Counted from the stretch's first letter, positions 1 to 8,805 are shown. The stretch: 64,000 nt of DNA from Solirubrobacteraceae bacterium (GCA_030690545.1 JAUYGN010000011.1:20662-84661); one strand, 5' to 3'. Numbers and translations are program-made. The notes: generated from the letters alone by a model not told the origin.

Positions 1-695
1 GTCTCGATCTGCGAGTTCACGCCGATCACGTCGCCGCGCGCGTCGATCAGCGGGCCGCCGGAGTTGCCGGGGTTGATCGCGGCGTCGGTCTGGATCACGT
101 TGTTGATCGTGAAGCCGGGCTGCAGCGAGGGGATCGAGCGCTGCAGCGCCGAGATCACGCCGGTCGTCAGGGTCCGGTCCAGGCCGAACGGGTTGCCGAT
201 CGCGACGGTCGGATCGCCGACCTGCACGCCCTTGGAGGAGCCGAGCCGCAGCGGCTTGAGGTCGAGACCGGCGGGGTCGACGAGCAGCAGCGCGAGGTCG
301 GTCGACGGATCGGCCCCGGCGATCCGCGCGCGGGCCGTCTTGCCGTCGCCGAAGCGCACCGACACGCTCGTCGAACCCTCGACGACGTGGGCGTTCGTCA
401 CGATCGAGCCGCCCTTGCCGATCACGAAGCCCGAGCCCGTCGACTGGCCGCGCTGCTCGGGCACGAACGGCGAGCTCGACGCCTGTTGGAGATCGGCGGT
501 GATGAAGACCACGCCGGGCGCGTCGCGCTTGTAGATCTCGCGCGGGGTCAGCGCGCCCTGCTGCGGGTTGGCGACGGCCGAGCCGGCGGCGACGGTCGTC
601 GTCTCGCCGCTGCCACCGGCGCCGGTCAGCAGCAGGACGCCGGCGACGACGGCGCCGCCGATCAGCGCGGCGAGGAAGTGGGTGATCTGGCTCAT
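1..695 (-). CDS. HtrA/DegP-like trypsin-fold serine protease, N-terminal part
   Basis: A membrane-anchored S1-family protease whose C-terminus, probably a PDZ domain, lies beyond the window edge. One hydrophobic segment (about residues 7-23) follows the start and should place the protease domain outside the membrane. The catalytic triad is visible: His103 in TNAHVVEG, Asp133 in DPSTDLAL and Ser212 in NPGNSGGPL. The family degrades or refolds misfolded envelope proteins. The ATG at 695 is used because the membrane anchor starts directly after it. It lies downstream of trpC on the same strand with a 37-nt gap, so it may be co-transcribed with trpDC, although its function is unrelated. The triad makes the assignment firm. 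The subfamily cannot be settled without the PDZ region. Confidence 0.9.
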   Translation of the reverse strand, partial: MSQITHFLAALIGGAVVAGVLLLTGAGGSGETTTVAAGSAVANPQQGALTPREIYKRDAPGVVFITADLQQASSSPFVPEQRGQSTGSGFVIGKGGSIVTNAHVVEGSTSVSVRFGDGKTARARIAGADPSTDLALLLVDPAGLDLKPLRLGSSKGVQVGDPTVAIGNPFGLDRTLTTGVISALQRSIPSLQPGFTINNVIQTDAAINPGNSGGPLIDARGDVIGVNSQIE

Positions 696-732
696 CGGGT
701 CAGATCGTGACGGTGGGCCGCGCCCGCGCGCG

Positions 733-1539
733 TCAATGGGGAAGCTCGCCGAGGTCGCCGTCGGCGCCCGTCAGCGCGCGCAGCGCGGCCTGCGGGTCGG
801 GCGCGCGCATCAGCGACTCCCCGACGAGCACGCCGTCGACGCCGACGCGCTCGAGCGCGTCGAGCTGATCGCGCGAGTGAAAGCCCGACTCCGAGACGAC
901 GGTCTTGCCGGCCGGGATGTCGACGAGCAGCTCGAACGTGCGCTCGATGTCGACGCTGAAGTCGGTCAGGTCACGGTTGTTGATGCCGATCACGTCGGCG
1001 TCGACGCGCTCCAGCGCGGACGCGAGCTCGTCCTCGTCGTGCACCTCGACGAGCACGTCGAGGTCGAGCGCGCGCGCCTCGCCGTAGAGCGCGACGAGCA
1101 GCTTCGCATCGAGCGCCGCGACGATCAGCAGGATCGCGTCGGCGCCGGCAGCCGCCGACTCGTAGAGCTGGTAGGGATCGACGATGAAGTCCTTGCGCAG
1201 GATCGGCAGCGCCGAGGCCCTGCGCGCCTCGCGCAGGTCGTCCAGCGAGCCGCCGAAGTACCTGCCCTCGGTCAGGATCGAGATCGCCGCGGCGCCGCCG
1301 TGCTCGTAGGCGAGCACGACGTCGGCGACCGTCGCGCCCTCGCGGATCGCGCCGGCCGAGGGCGACCGGCGCTTGTGCTCGGCGATCACCGAGACGCCGG
1401 GCAGCGTCAGCGCCTCGGAGAACGGACGGTCGTCTCCGCGCTTGGCAAGCTCGGATTCGAGCACCGACAGGGGAAGCTCGTCGCGCCGCCGGCGCACGTC
1501 GTCGCGCGTCGACGCGACGATCCGGTCGAGCACGTTCAT
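733..1539 (-). CDS. trpC: Indole-3-glycerol phosphate synthase
   Basis: Converts 1-(o-carboxyphenylamino)-1-deoxyribulose-5-phosphate to indole-3-glycerol phosphate in tryptophan synthesis. The 268-residue length matches a stand-alone TrpC, not a TrpC-TrpF fusion. Family motifs are clear: EHKRRSPSAG near residue 55 (phosphate/substrate loop with the conserved Lys), PILRKDFI, GINNRDL and VSESGF along the beta/alpha barrel. Its ATG overlaps the trpD stop as ATGA (1536-1539), which implies translational coupling. No trpF, trpB or trpA follows; an HtrA-type gene follows instead, so the remaining trp genes must lie elsewhere. Confidence 0.96.
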   Translation of the reverse strand: MNVLDRIVASTRDDVRRRRDELPLSVLESELAKRGDDRPFSEALTLPGVSVIAEHKRRSPSAGAIREGATVADVVLAYEHGGAAAISILTEGRYFGGSLDDLREARRASALPILRKDFIVDPYQLYESAAAGADAILLIVAALDAKLLVALYGEARALDLDVLVEVHDEDELASALERVDADVIGINNRDLTDFSVDIERTFELLVDIPAGKTVVSESGFHSRDQLDALERVGVDGVLVGESLMRAPDPQAALRALTGADGDLGELPH

Positions 1540-2582
1540 GCGCGCGCCGTCTCCTCGGCAAGCGCCTGCGTGTGCGCGACGAGCGCGTCGAGCGTGCGCG
1601 TCGCGGCGCCTCCGTCGATCGCTGCCTGCGCCGCCGCGACCCCCGCGGCGATGTCGTCGGCGCGGCCGGCGGCATAGATCGCCGCGCCCGCGTTGAGGAC
1701 GGCGATGTCGCGTCGCGCGCCGGTCTCGCCGGCGAGGATCGCGCGCGTCGTCGCGGCATTGTCCTGCGGCGAGCCGCCGTCGAGAGCGTCCGGATCGGCG
1801 ATCGTGGCCAGCCCGCAGTCCTCCGGGCTGACCGTGTAGCTCCTCACGTCGGCGCCGTCGACCTCGACGACGGTCGTCGCGGCCGAGATGCTGACCTCGT
1901 CGAGCCCGTCGTGCGAGGACACGACGAGCGCCCGATCGGCGCCGAGCAGCGCCAGCGCGCCGGCGACGACGTCGACGAAGGCCGGGTCGGACACGCCGAT
2001 CACCTGGCGGCGCACGCCGGCCGGGTTCGTCAACGGCCCGAGGAAGTTGAAGATCGTGCGCACCGCGAGCTGCTTGCGCACCGGGATCACGAAGCGCGTC
2101 GCCTGATGGTGGTTGGGCGCGAACATGAAGCCGAAGCCGATCTCGTCGATGCACGCGCCGACCGCCGCGGGCGACAGGTCGATCCGCACGCCGAGCGCTT
2201 CGAGCAGGTCGGCCGAGCCGGAGCGGCTCGTCGCCGATCGGTTGCCGTGCTTGGCGACCGCGCAGCCGGCGCCTGCGGCGATCAGCGCGGCGGTCGTCGA
2301 GACGTTGAACGTCGTCCGCCCGCCGCCCGTCCCGGCGGTGTCGACGAGGTCGTCGCGCGCGGTCGCGACGGGCGCGGCCAGCGCGCGCATCGTGCGCGCG
2401 AGGCCGGCGACCTCCTCGATCGTCTCGCCCTTCGTGCGCAGTGCGATCAGGACGGCCGCGATCTGCGCCTCGGATGCCTCGCCGGCCATGATGAGCCCGA
2501 GCACCTCGGCCGCCTCGTCGGCGCTGAGGTCGTGGCCCGAAGCGAGCTTGTCGATCGCCTGCGTGAGGACGGGATCAGGCAC
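1536..2582 (-). CDS. trpD: Anthranilate phosphoribosyltransferase
   Basis: Transfers phosphoribose from PRPP to anthranilate, the second step of tryptophan synthesis. It has 348 residues, normal for the family. The PRPP loop reads AGTGGGRTTFNVST, with Gly where many homologues have Asp in GTGGD. The anthranilate-site motif KHGNRSATSRSGSADLLEALG follows. The start is GTG at 2582; a TAGGCT -10-like hexamer lies 9 nt upstream and no Shine-Dalgarno is visible, which fits a leaderless message. Upstream lies a divergent sulfur operon instead of trpG, so this trpDC pair seems to have its own promoter. Confidence 0.96.
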   Translation of the reverse strand: MPDPVLTQAIDKLASGHDLSADEAAEVLGLIMAGEASEAQIAAVLIALRTKGETIEEVAGLARTMRALAAPVATARDDLVDTAGTGGGRTTFNVSTTAALIAAGAGCAVAKHGNRSATSRSGSADLLEALGVRIDLSPAAVGACIDEIGFGFMFAPNHHQATRFVIPVRKQLAVRTIFNFLGPLTNPAGVRRQVIGVSDPAFVDVVAGALALLGADRALVVSSHDGLDEVSISAATTVVEVDGADVRSYTVSPEDCGLATIADPDALDGGSPQDNAATTRAILAGETGARRDIAVLNAGAAIYAAGRADDIAAGVAAAQAAIDGGAATRTLDALVAHTQALAEETARA

Positions 2583-2591
2583 GAGGCGCGC

Positions 2592-2597
2592 AGCCTA
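2592..2597 (-). promoter_or_regulatory. -10 element of trpD (TAGGCT)
   Basis: TAGGCT on the minus strand ends 9 nt before the GTG of trpD. It fits the actinobacterial TANNNT -10 with a leaderless or near-leaderless start. No convincing -35 is seen. Confidence 0.5.
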
Positions 2598-2742
2598 GTG
2601 CACCGTCCCCTCACGAACGGCCTCTCGACGAGGACCGCCGCGAGCACGCAGGCGCCGGCCCGGGTCGGGTGATCGGGTTCTTCGACCGCCCCTTCGCCAA
2701 GTCCGTCTTGACAGGACTCCCGTTCGAACCACAATCTGGACT

Positions 2743-2756
2743 ATGTCGATCGACAT
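2743..2756. promoter_or_regulatory. Perfect 14-bp palindrome, candidate operator of the sulfur operon
   Basis: ATGTCGATCGACAT is its own reverse complement. It sits in the 243-bp region between divergent trpD and the SfnB-like gene. A TAGAGT hexamer (2757-2762, TANNNT) follows at once on the plus strand, so a bound dimer would cover the core promoter of the sulfur operon. A TTGACA at 2708-2713 lies upstream but at the wrong distance for that -10. The regulator is unknown; the LysR gene at 9.9-10.8 kb is one candidate. Confidence 0.45.
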
Positions 2757-2825
2757 TAGAGTATTAGGCGGGTCGCGGGGCTCGAACCCTCCCTACCCGG
2801 TTGCCGGCGGCACCCGTCCGGTTCG

Positions 2826-4073
2826 ATGAGCGCCCACGGCTCCGTCGTCGCGCCCGGCGAGCGCCGGGCCGCGCGGATCGCCTCCGACAGCGAGGCGATC
2901 GAGGCCGCGCGGGCGCTTGCGGTCCGCGGCGAGGCCGGGGCGGCGGCGCGCGATCGCGGGCGGCTCGCACCGACCGGCGAGCTGGACGATCTCGGCCGCT
3001 CGGGCCTGCTCGGCATCACGGTTCCCGATCGGCTCGGCGGGCCCGAGGTCTCGGTGGCGACGGTGACCGAGGTGCTGCGGCTGCTCGCCACCGCCGACGC
3101 GAGCGTCGCGCAGATCCCGCAGGGCCACTTCACCTTCCTCGACGCGCTGCGCCGGCAGGGCACGGCCGCGCAGCAGGACCGGTACTTCGGCGAGGCGCTC
3201 GCCGGCCGGCGCTTCGCCAACGCGCAGGTCGAGCGCACCAGCCGGACCGTGACCGACGATGCCACGACGCTGCGGCGGCGCGACGCCGGCGAGCCGGGCT
3301 ACGTGCTGAGCGGCACGAAGTACTACGCCACCGGATCGCTGCACGCCGACTGGCTCGTGGTGCGGGCCGTGGCCGCCGACGAGCCCGCCGGCGCGGACGG
3401 GACGCGGCCGAAGGTCCTCGTCTACGTCGCGGCCTCCGCGCCCGGCATCCGCATCGAGGACGACTGGGACGGCCTCGGGCAGCGCACCACGGCGAGCGGC
3501 ACCGTGCACCTGTCCGACGTCGCCGTCGACCCGCAGCAGGTCGTGCCCTACGCGGACATCTTCGACCATCCGACGACGTTCGGCGCCCGCGCCCAGATCC
3601 TCCACGCCGCGATCGACGCCGGCATCGCGCGCGGCGCGCTGGAGGCCGGCCGGGCGGCGGCGGAGCGCGCCCGGCCCTGGTTCGAGGCCGGCGTCGAGCG
3701 GGCGATCGACGACCCGCTGCTCGTGCAGGTGGCGGGCGAGCTGGAGGTCGCGGTCCGCGGCGCCGAGGCGCTGCTGCGCGACGCCGCAGCGCGCATCGAC
3801 GAGGCCGAGGCCGACCCGACCGACGCGTCGACCGCGGAGGCCTCGATCGCCACGGCGGCGGCGAAGGTCGCCGCGGCGCGGGCGTCGATCGAGGCGTCCT
3901 CGGCGCTGTTCGAGCTCGGCGGCGCGCGGGCCTCCGTCGACGCGCTCAACCTGTCGCGGTACTGGCGCGACGCCCGCACCCACACCCTGCACGACCCCGT
4001 CCGCTGGAAGGTCCAGCACATCGGACGGTGGACCCTGTCGAGCACGCGCCCGCCGCGGCACGGGCAGATCTGA
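2826..4073 (+). CDS. SfnB-family sulfur acquisition oxidoreductase (acyl-CoA dehydrogenase fold)
   Basis: An FMN-dependent monooxygenase-type member of the acyl-CoA dehydrogenase superfamily (SfnB/DszC group), which releases sulfur from sulfones or related organosulfur compounds using reduced flavin. The 415-residue protein has the family layout: helical N-domain, central beta-domain with LSGTKYYATGS (residues about 158-168), then a helical C-domain ending in DPVRWKVQHIGRWTL, typical of SfnB-like proteins. It is the first gene of the island, 39 nt before the ABC ATPase gene, so it is probably co-transcribed with the transporter. The substrate is not known from sequence. Reduced flavin could come from either reductase encoded at 12.3-13.4 kb. 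Confidence 0.82.
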   Translation: MSAHGSVVAPGERRAARIASDSEAIEAARALAVRGEAGAAARDRGRLAPTGELDDLGRSGLLGITVPDRLGGPEVSVATVTEVLRLLATADASVAQIPQGHFTFLDALRRQGTAAQQDRYFGEALAGRRFANAQVERTSRTVTDDATTLRRRDAGEPGYVLSGTKYYATGSLHADWLVVRAVAADEPAGADGTRPKVLVYVAASAPGIRIEDDWDGLGQRTTASGTVHLSDVAVDPQQVVPYADIFDHPTTFGARAQILHAAIDAGIARGALEAGRAAAERARPWFEAGVERAIDDPLLVQVAGELEVAVRGAEALLRDAAARIDEAEADPTDASTAEASIATAAAKVAAARASIEASSALFELGGARASVDALNLSRYWRDARTHTLHDPVRWKVQHIGRWTLSSTRPPRHGQI

Positions 4074-4112
4074 GATGGCCCCGATCGCCGACCGGCGGAG
4101 CGGGATGACGAC

Positions 4113-5012
4113 GTGACGACCACCGTCGAGCGTCCCGACGCCCGCGTGCCGGTCGCCGACCGCGCCTTCGGCGTCACCTTCTCGGGCCTCGGGCGCGCGT
4201 TCGCCTCGCGCCACGAGGCGAGCCGCCCGGTGCTGCGCGACATCACGATCGACGTCGAGCCCGGCGAGATCCTCGCGATCCTCGGGGCGAGCGGCTGCGG
4301 CAAGTCGACGCTGCTGCGCATCGCCGGCGGCCTCGACCGCCCGACCTCGGGGAGCGTCGCGATCGCCGGAACCGCCGTCGAGGCCTACGACACACGCTGC
4401 GCCGTCGGCTTCCAGGCGCCCCGGCTGCTGCCGTGGCGGACGGTGCAGGGCAACGTCACGCTCGGGCTGCCGCCCGGCACGCCGAAGGCCGACGGCAAGG
4501 CCTCGGTGACGCGCCTGCTCGAGCTCGTGGGGCTCGCCGACTTCGCCGACCACCGGCCGCGCGAGATCTCGGGCGGCATGGCGCAGCGCACCTCGCTGGC
4601 CCGCGCGCTCGCGCGCAACCCGGGCGTCCTGCTGCTCGACGAGCCGTTCGGCGCGCTCGACGCGCTCACCCGGCTGCGGATGCAGGACCTCCTGCTCGAC
4701 GTCCACGCGGCGGCGCCGACGACGGTCCTGCTCGTCACACACGACGTCGACGAGGCGCTGCAGCTCGCCGACCGGATCATCCTGCTCGGCCTCGACGGCG
4801 ACGTGCCGGGCGCCGACATCCGCCAGACCGTCGTCGTGCCGGGCACCCGCCCGCGGGATCGCGGCTCGGCCCGGCTCGCCGAGCTGCGCGCCCGCCTGCT
4901 CGACGGCCTCGGCATCGACCGCCACAGCGCCGACGGCCGCTCCGAGCCCGACCTCGCCGGCCCCGACCTTTCCGACCCGACCCCGAACACCACCAGCAAA
5001 GGAACACCATGA
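4113..5012 (+). CDS. ssuB: ABC transporter ATP-binding protein, sulfonate/nitrate/taurine type
   Basis: The ATPase that powers uptake by the SsuABC-type importer. The 299-residue protein carries Walker A GASGCGKST, signature ISGGMAQR, Walker B VLLLDEPFGALD and the switch His in LLVTHDVDEAL. The glutamine of the Q-loop is in VGFQAPRLLPWR, a form typical of the SsuB/TauB/NrtD group. The start is taken at GTG 4113, since the nearby ATG at 4105 runs straight into a stop. Its TGA overlaps the start of the binding-protein gene as ATGA (5009-5012). The substrate is inferred from neighbours (SsuD, SfnB-like); nitrate or taurine cannot be excluded. Confidence 0.88.
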   Translation: MTTTVERPDARVPVADRAFGVTFSGLGRAFASRHEASRPVLRDITIDVEPGEILAILGASGCGKSTLLRIAGGLDRPTSGSVAIAGTAVEAYDTRCAVGFQAPRLLPWRTVQGNVTLGLPPGTPKADGKASVTRLLELVGLADFADHRPREISGGMAQRTSLARALARNPGVLLLDEPFGALDALTRLRMQDLLLDVHAAAPTTVLLVTHDVDEALQLADRIILLGLDGDVPGADIRQTVVVPGTRPRDRGSARLAELRARLLDGLGIDRHSADGRSEPDLAGPDLSDPTPNTTSKGTP

Positions 5013-6040
5013 AGAAGCCTCCCTCGTTCATCCTCGCCCTCGTCTCGGCCCTCGTGGCCGCCCTGGTGCTCGGCGCGTGCGGCTCGGATGACGGCCCCGA
5101 CGCGGCCCCGGCCGCAGCGGCCGGCGGGAGCGACCGACCCGTCAGCGGCCAGACCCTCAACATCGACTACGCCACCTACAACCCGCTCAGCCTGATCATC
5201 AAGGAGAAGGGCTGGCTCGAGGCCGAGGGCGTGGAGGTCAACTGGGTCCAGTCGGCCGGCTCCAACAAGGCCAACGAGGCGCTGCGCGCGAAGGCCGTCG
5301 ACGTCGGCTCGACCGCCGGCTCGGCCGCGCTGCTCGCGCGCGCCAACGGCTCGCCGATCCAGGCGATCGCCATCTACTCGCAGCCCGAGTGGGCGACGCT
5401 GGTGGTCCCGAAGAACTCGGACATCACCGAGGTCGCCGACCTGAAGGGCAAGAACGTCGCCGCGACGAAGGGCACCGATCCGTACTTCTTCCTGCTCCAG
5501 GCGCTCGAGACGGCCGGGCTGTCGGCGGACGACATCACCGTGCAGAACCTCCAGCACGCCGACGGCTGGGCCGCGCTGCAGAACGGCTCCGTCGACGCGT
5601 GGGCCGGCCTGGACCCGATCACGGCGGGCGCCGAGGAGGAGGGCGCGAAGCTCTTCTTCCGCAACGTCGACTTCAACAGCTACGGCTTCCTCAACGCGAC
5701 CGAGGACTTCATCTCCTCCAAGCCCGAGCTGGCGCAGCTCGTCGTCGACGTCTACGAGCGGGCGCGCGCGTGGGCGGCCGAGAACACCGACGAGACGGCG
5801 AAGATCCTCGCCGACGTCGCCGGCCTGAAGCTGCCGGTCGCCGAGAAGGTCATCGCCGAGCGCTCCAACCTCGACGTCAGCGGGATCCCCGGGCCGACCC
5901 AGGTCGGAGTGCTCGAGAAGATCGGACCGATCTTCGTGGACCTCGGCGACGTCGCCTCGCAGGACCAGGTCGACGAGGCCCTGTCGACGCTGATCAACGA
6001 CGGCTTCGCCAAGCAGGCCGATCCGGACCGCTTCGAGTAG
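5009..6040 (+). CDS. ssuA: Sulfonate-type ABC transporter substrate-binding lipoprotein
   Basis: An extracellular binding protein, 343 residues, that delivers substrate to the importer. The start at ATG 5009 gives a proper lipoprotein signal peptide: a KK n-region, a hydrophobic stretch and lipobox LGAC, with the anchored Cys near residue 25. The mature part has the SsuA/NMT1-like layout with YNPLSLIIKEKGWLEAEGV and AALLARANGSPIQAIAIY. It is translationally coupled to the ATPase gene by ATGA overlap; the permease gene follows 82 nt later. Family membership is firm. Aliphatic sulfonate as ligand is inferred from the surrounding genes. Confidence 0.88.
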   Translation: MKKPPSFILALVSALVAALVLGACGSDDGPDAAPAAAAGGSDRPVSGQTLNIDYATYNPLSLIIKEKGWLEAEGVEVNWVQSAGSNKANEALRAKAVDVGSTAGSAALLARANGSPIQAIAIYSQPEWATLVVPKNSDITEVADLKGKNVAATKGTDPYFFLLQALETAGLSADDITVQNLQHADGWAALQNGSVDAWAGLDPITAGAEEEGAKLFFRNVDFNSYGFLNATEDFISSKPELAQLVVDVYERARAWAAENTDETAKILADVAGLKLPVAEKVIAERSNLDVSGIPGPTQVGVLEKIGPIFVDLGDVASQDQVDEALSTLINDGFAKQADPDRFE

Positions 6041-6122
6041 GCGCCTCGCGTCGCTGCCCGCCATCCGGCCGCCAATCGCGGCGGTCCGGGCGGTGGGGGC
6101 GCCGCCGGCCAGGAGACCGAGC

Positions 6123-7061
6123 ATGACCCGACACGACACGATCGACCCGGCGACCGTCGCCCCCTCGGACCGCGGGGACGTCGCGGCGCCCGCCGGGAAC
6201 GGCAGGAGCAGGGCACCCGCCGTGCGCCTCCCTGCCCTCCGGGCCCTCGCGGCGGCCGACGCGCCCGTGCCGCCGCCGGCGGGCCCGGGCTCCGGGTCGC
6301 GCATCGCCGACCAGACCTGGCTGCGCGTCCTCGGCGGAGCGGTGGTCCCGCTCGGGCTGCTGGTCGCGTGGCAGATCATCTCCACGAGCGGGATGGTCCC
6401 GACCTCGCGGCTGCCGTCGCCGGAGATGGTCTGGAACGCGGCGGTCGACCTCGCCGGTCGCGGGCTGCTCAGCGAGTACGTCGCGATCTCGACGCAGCGC
6501 GTGCTCACCGGCTTCGCCTTCGGGGCCGGGATCGGGCTGGCGCTCGGGGCGATCGTCGGGCTCTCGCGGCTCGGCGACATCCTGCTCGCGCCGACGCTGG
6601 GGGCGATCCGCGCCGTCCCCTCGCTGGCCTGGGTGCCGCTGCTGATCCTCTGGTTCAAGATCGGCGAGGAGTCGAAGATCATCCTGATCTCGATCGGCGC
6701 GTTCTTCCCGGTCTACACCGTCGTCTCCGGCGCGCTGCGCCATGTCGACCGCGAGCTGATCGAGGCCAGCCGAGCGTTCGGCCTGCACGGCATGTCGCTC
6801 TTCACCACCGTGCAGCTGCCGGCGGTCATCCCATCGGTGATCTCGGGCCTGCGCCTGGCGCTGGCGCAGGCATGGCTGTTCCTCGTCGCCGCCGAGCTGA
6901 TCGCCGCGTCCGCGGGGCTCGGGTTCCTGCTGTCGGACTCCGGCAACAACGGACGGATCGACCGCGTCTTCCTGGCGATCATCCTGCTCGCCCTGCTGGG
7001 CAAGCTGACCGACTCGATCCTCGGCCTCTTCGAGCGATGGGCGATCCGCCGCTGGGCCTGA
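6123..7061 (+). CDS. ssuC: ABC transporter permease, sulfonate type
   Basis: The inner-membrane channel of the importer, 312 residues, with about six membrane segments after a roughly 60-residue Ala/Pro-rich cytoplasmic leader. The EAA-type loop that docks on the ATPase is seen as ELIEASRAFGLHGMSLFTTV, and the following segment VISGLRLALAQAWLFLVAAE is characteristic of SsuC/TauC proteins. ATG 6123 is chosen over an in-frame GTG 30 nt upstream because AGGAG lies at proper spacing before it. It ends 15 nt from the convergent plsC gene. The order ATPase-binding protein-permease differs from the E. coli ssu order. Confidence 0.88.
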   Translation: MTRHDTIDPATVAPSDRGDVAAPAGNGRSRAPAVRLPALRALAAADAPVPPPAGPGSGSRIADQTWLRVLGGAVVPLGLLVAWQIISTSGMVPTSRLPSPEMVWNAAVDLAGRGLLSEYVAISTQRVLTGFAFGAGIGLALGAIVGLSRLGDILLAPTLGAIRAVPSLAWVPLLILWFKIGEESKIILISIGAFFPVYTVVSGALRHVDRELIEASRAFGLHGMSLFTTVQLPAVIPSVISGLRLALAQAWLFLVAAELIAASAGLGFLLSDSGNNGRIDRVFLAIILLALLGKLTDSILGLFERWAIRRWA

Positions 7062-7076
7062 CCGACGATCGGACCC

Positions 7077-7733
7077 TCACTCGGGCGGGGACGAGATCTG
7101 CTTGCGGCGCTTGCGTCCGGCCGTGCTGACGGGCGCAAGCTCGCGGATCTCCGCGAGGACCCGCGTGGCGAAGTCCGTCGGCGACTCGCCCTCGCGCAGT
7201 CCCTCCGCCGCCGGCAGGAAGCGGACGCGCAGGCGCGGGCGCCTGGGAAAGCGCGCGATGTCGGTCGTCCCGCTGATCACGACCGGAACGACCGTGCTCT
7301 CCGGCACCGCGGCCAGGAGCCGCCCGACGCCGCTGCGCGGGCGCAGCGTGCGGCCGAGGCTACGGGTTCCCTCGGGGAAGATCCCGACGCAGCTGCCGCC
7401 GCGCAGCTCGGTGATCGCGCGGTCCAGCGCGTCCGCGTCGCGGCTGCCGCGCACGATCGGGATCTGCCCCATCCCGTCGAGCACCTTGCTGAGGCCCTTG
7501 ACCTTCCACAGCGTGGACTTCGACAGCGCACGGATCTGACGGCGCTCGATCGCGGCGATGCCGACGACGATCGGGTCCCAGTAGGAGTCGTGGTTGCCGG
7601 GCAGCAGCAGCGGTCCCACGGCCGGCAGGTGCTCCAGTCCCTCGACCTCCAGGCGGCCCCAGGAGCGAACGATCGGCACGCAGATGCCGAGCGCGACGCG
7701 GTACGTGCGGGTCATCGGCTCGCGCTCGCTCAT
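7077..7733 (-). CDS. plsC: 1-acyl-sn-glycerol-3-phosphate acyltransferase family protein
   Basis: A PlsC-family acyltransferase (218 residues) that esterifies lysophosphatidic acid or a related acceptor at the membrane. The catalytic block NHDSYWD (HX4D, residues about 47-53) and the acceptor-binding block FPEGTRS (near residue 119) are both present, as is IPIVRGSRD. The start is ATG at 7733; a TATGAT -10 hexamer lies 8 nt upstream, so the message may be leaderless. It has no obvious link with sulfur metabolism and is simply inside the island, convergent with ssuC. Which acceptor lipid it uses cannot be read from sequence. Confidence 0.88.
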   Translation of the reverse strand: MSEREPMTRTYRVALGICVPIVRSWGRLEVEGLEHLPAVGPLLLPGNHDSYWDPIVVGIAAIERRQIRALSKSTLWKVKGLSKVLDGMGQIPIVRGSRDADALDRAITELRGGSCVGIFPEGTRSLGRTLRPRSGVGRLLAAVPESTVVPVVISGTTDIARFPRRPRLRVRFLPAAEGLREGESPTDFATRVLAEIRELAPVSTAGRKRRKQISSPPE

Positions 7734-7741
7734 CGGCCGCG

Positions 7742-7747
7742 ATCATA
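7742..7747 (-). promoter_or_regulatory. -10 element of plsC (TATGAT)
   Basis: TATGAT, one base from TATAAT, ends 8 nt before the plsC ATG on the minus strand. This is the leaderless spacing seen for many genes in this window. Confidence 0.55.
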
Positions 7748-7799
7748 GGCGCAGCCGGGCTCGACGGGACCGCCGATCGACCCTCTGACCGCCTGACGC

Positions 7800-8798
7800 T
7801 CAGCTCGCCGGCTGCGGCACGAGCTCGAACGCCCGCGCGACCTGCTCGAGCGCCCGGGCGCGCTCGGTCGCGTCGGCGACCTGCGAGGTCAGCATCAGCT
7901 CGTCGGCGCCGGTGCGCTCGATCAGGTCCAGCAGCGCCGCGTGGACCGTCGCCGGACCGCCGACGATCGCGCGGCCGACCGCGTCCTGCACGACCGCGAG
8001 CTCGACCTCGGGCAGGTCGCGCACGGTCGCCTCGGCATCCTGCACGCTCGGGATCGGCGCCGGCCGGCCCTGGCGCAGGCGCAGCATCGACACGCCGCCC
8101 GGCAGCGCACGGCGCAGCGCGTCCTCGTCGTCTTCGCCGACGACGATCCCCGCCGCGACGATCGTGCGCGGCGCCGCGAGCAGCTCGGACGGCTCGAAGA
8201 GCGCGCGGTACAGCTCCAGCGCCGGCTCGGTGAAATGCGGATGGAAGTGGTGGGCGAAGACGAACGGCAGGCCGAGCGCGCCCGCGATCCGCGCGCCGCC
8301 GTCGGTCGATCCGAGCATCCACAGCTCGGGCGCCGTGTGCGCTCCCGCGACCGCGCGCATGCCGCCGTAGCCGCTGCCGAGGTGGCCGCGCAGCTGCATG
8401 AACTGCTCCTCGAAGCGCTCTGGCGAGGTGCTGCGCAGCGCCAGCGCGGTGCGCTGATCGGTGCCGGGCGCGCGGCCGAGGCCGAGGTCGATCCGATGCG
8501 GATGCAGCGCCTCGAGCATGGCGAAGCGCTCGGCGACCGCCAGCGGCGCGTGGTTGGGCAGCATCACCCCGCCGGAGCCGACGCGGATCCGCTCGGTGTT
8601 CGCGGCGACATGGGCGATCAGCACCTCGGGAGCGGTCGAGGCGACCGAGGGGATGTTGTGATGCTCGGCGACCCAGAAGCGCCGGAAGCCGAGCTCGTCG
8701 GCGCGGCGAGCGAGCGCGGTCGTGCCGGCGAGCGCGTCGGCGGCGCGCTGGCCGGCGCCGATCGGGGCGAGGTCGAGGACTGAGAGCGCGACGCTCAC
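7800..8798 (-). CDS. LLM-class flavin-dependent oxidoreductase, MsnO8-like
   Basis: A bacterial luciferase-like TIM-barrel oxidoreductase of 332 residues, likely using FMNH2 or F420. Diagnostic segments are LSVLDLAPIG at the N-terminus, FWVAEHHNIPSVASTAPEV (residues about 40-60), GSGGVMLPNHAPL and DLGLGRAPGTD, all typical of the MsnO8/YhbW-type group. The start is placed at GTG 8798, because conserved sequence begins there; a TACCCT -10 hexamer lies 7 nt upstream. A longer in-frame extension exists but is of low-complexity composition. It lies within the sulfur island, so an organosulfur substrate is possible but unproven. Confidence 0.85.
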   Translation of the reverse strand: MSVALSVLDLAPIGAGQRAADALAGTTALARRADELGFRRFWVAEHHNIPSVASTAPEVLIAHVAANTERIRVGSGGVMLPNHAPLAVAERFAMLEALHPHRIDLGLGRAPGTDQRTALALRSTSPERFEEQFMQLRGHLGSGYGGMRAVAGAHTAPELWMLGSTDGGARIAGALGLPFVFAHHFHPHFTEPALELYRALFEPSELLAAPRTIVAAGIVVGEDDEDALRRALPGGVSMLRLRQGRPAPIPSVQDAEATVRDLPEVELAVVQDAVGRAIVGGPATVHAALLDLIERTGADELMLTSQVADATERARALEQVARAFELVPQPAS

Positions 8799-8805
8799 CG
8801 GTACC

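Noticed and set aside
2770..2800. tRNA T-loop-like GGTTCGA/GCTCGAACCC sequence
   Set aside because: No acceptor stem, anticodon arm or further cloverleaf can be formed around it.
2763..2825. Possible SAM-type riboswitch in the leader of the sulfur operon
   Set aside because: The leader has short GC stems and an ACCCTCC segment, but I could not find the conserved core of any SAM riboswitch class. A covariance-model search would be decisive.
4385..6682. A 765-codon minus-strand frame opposite the ABC transporter genes
   Set aside because: It is antisense to three genes with clear catalytic or signal motifs and shows only Arg/Gly/Val-rich low-complexity sequence.
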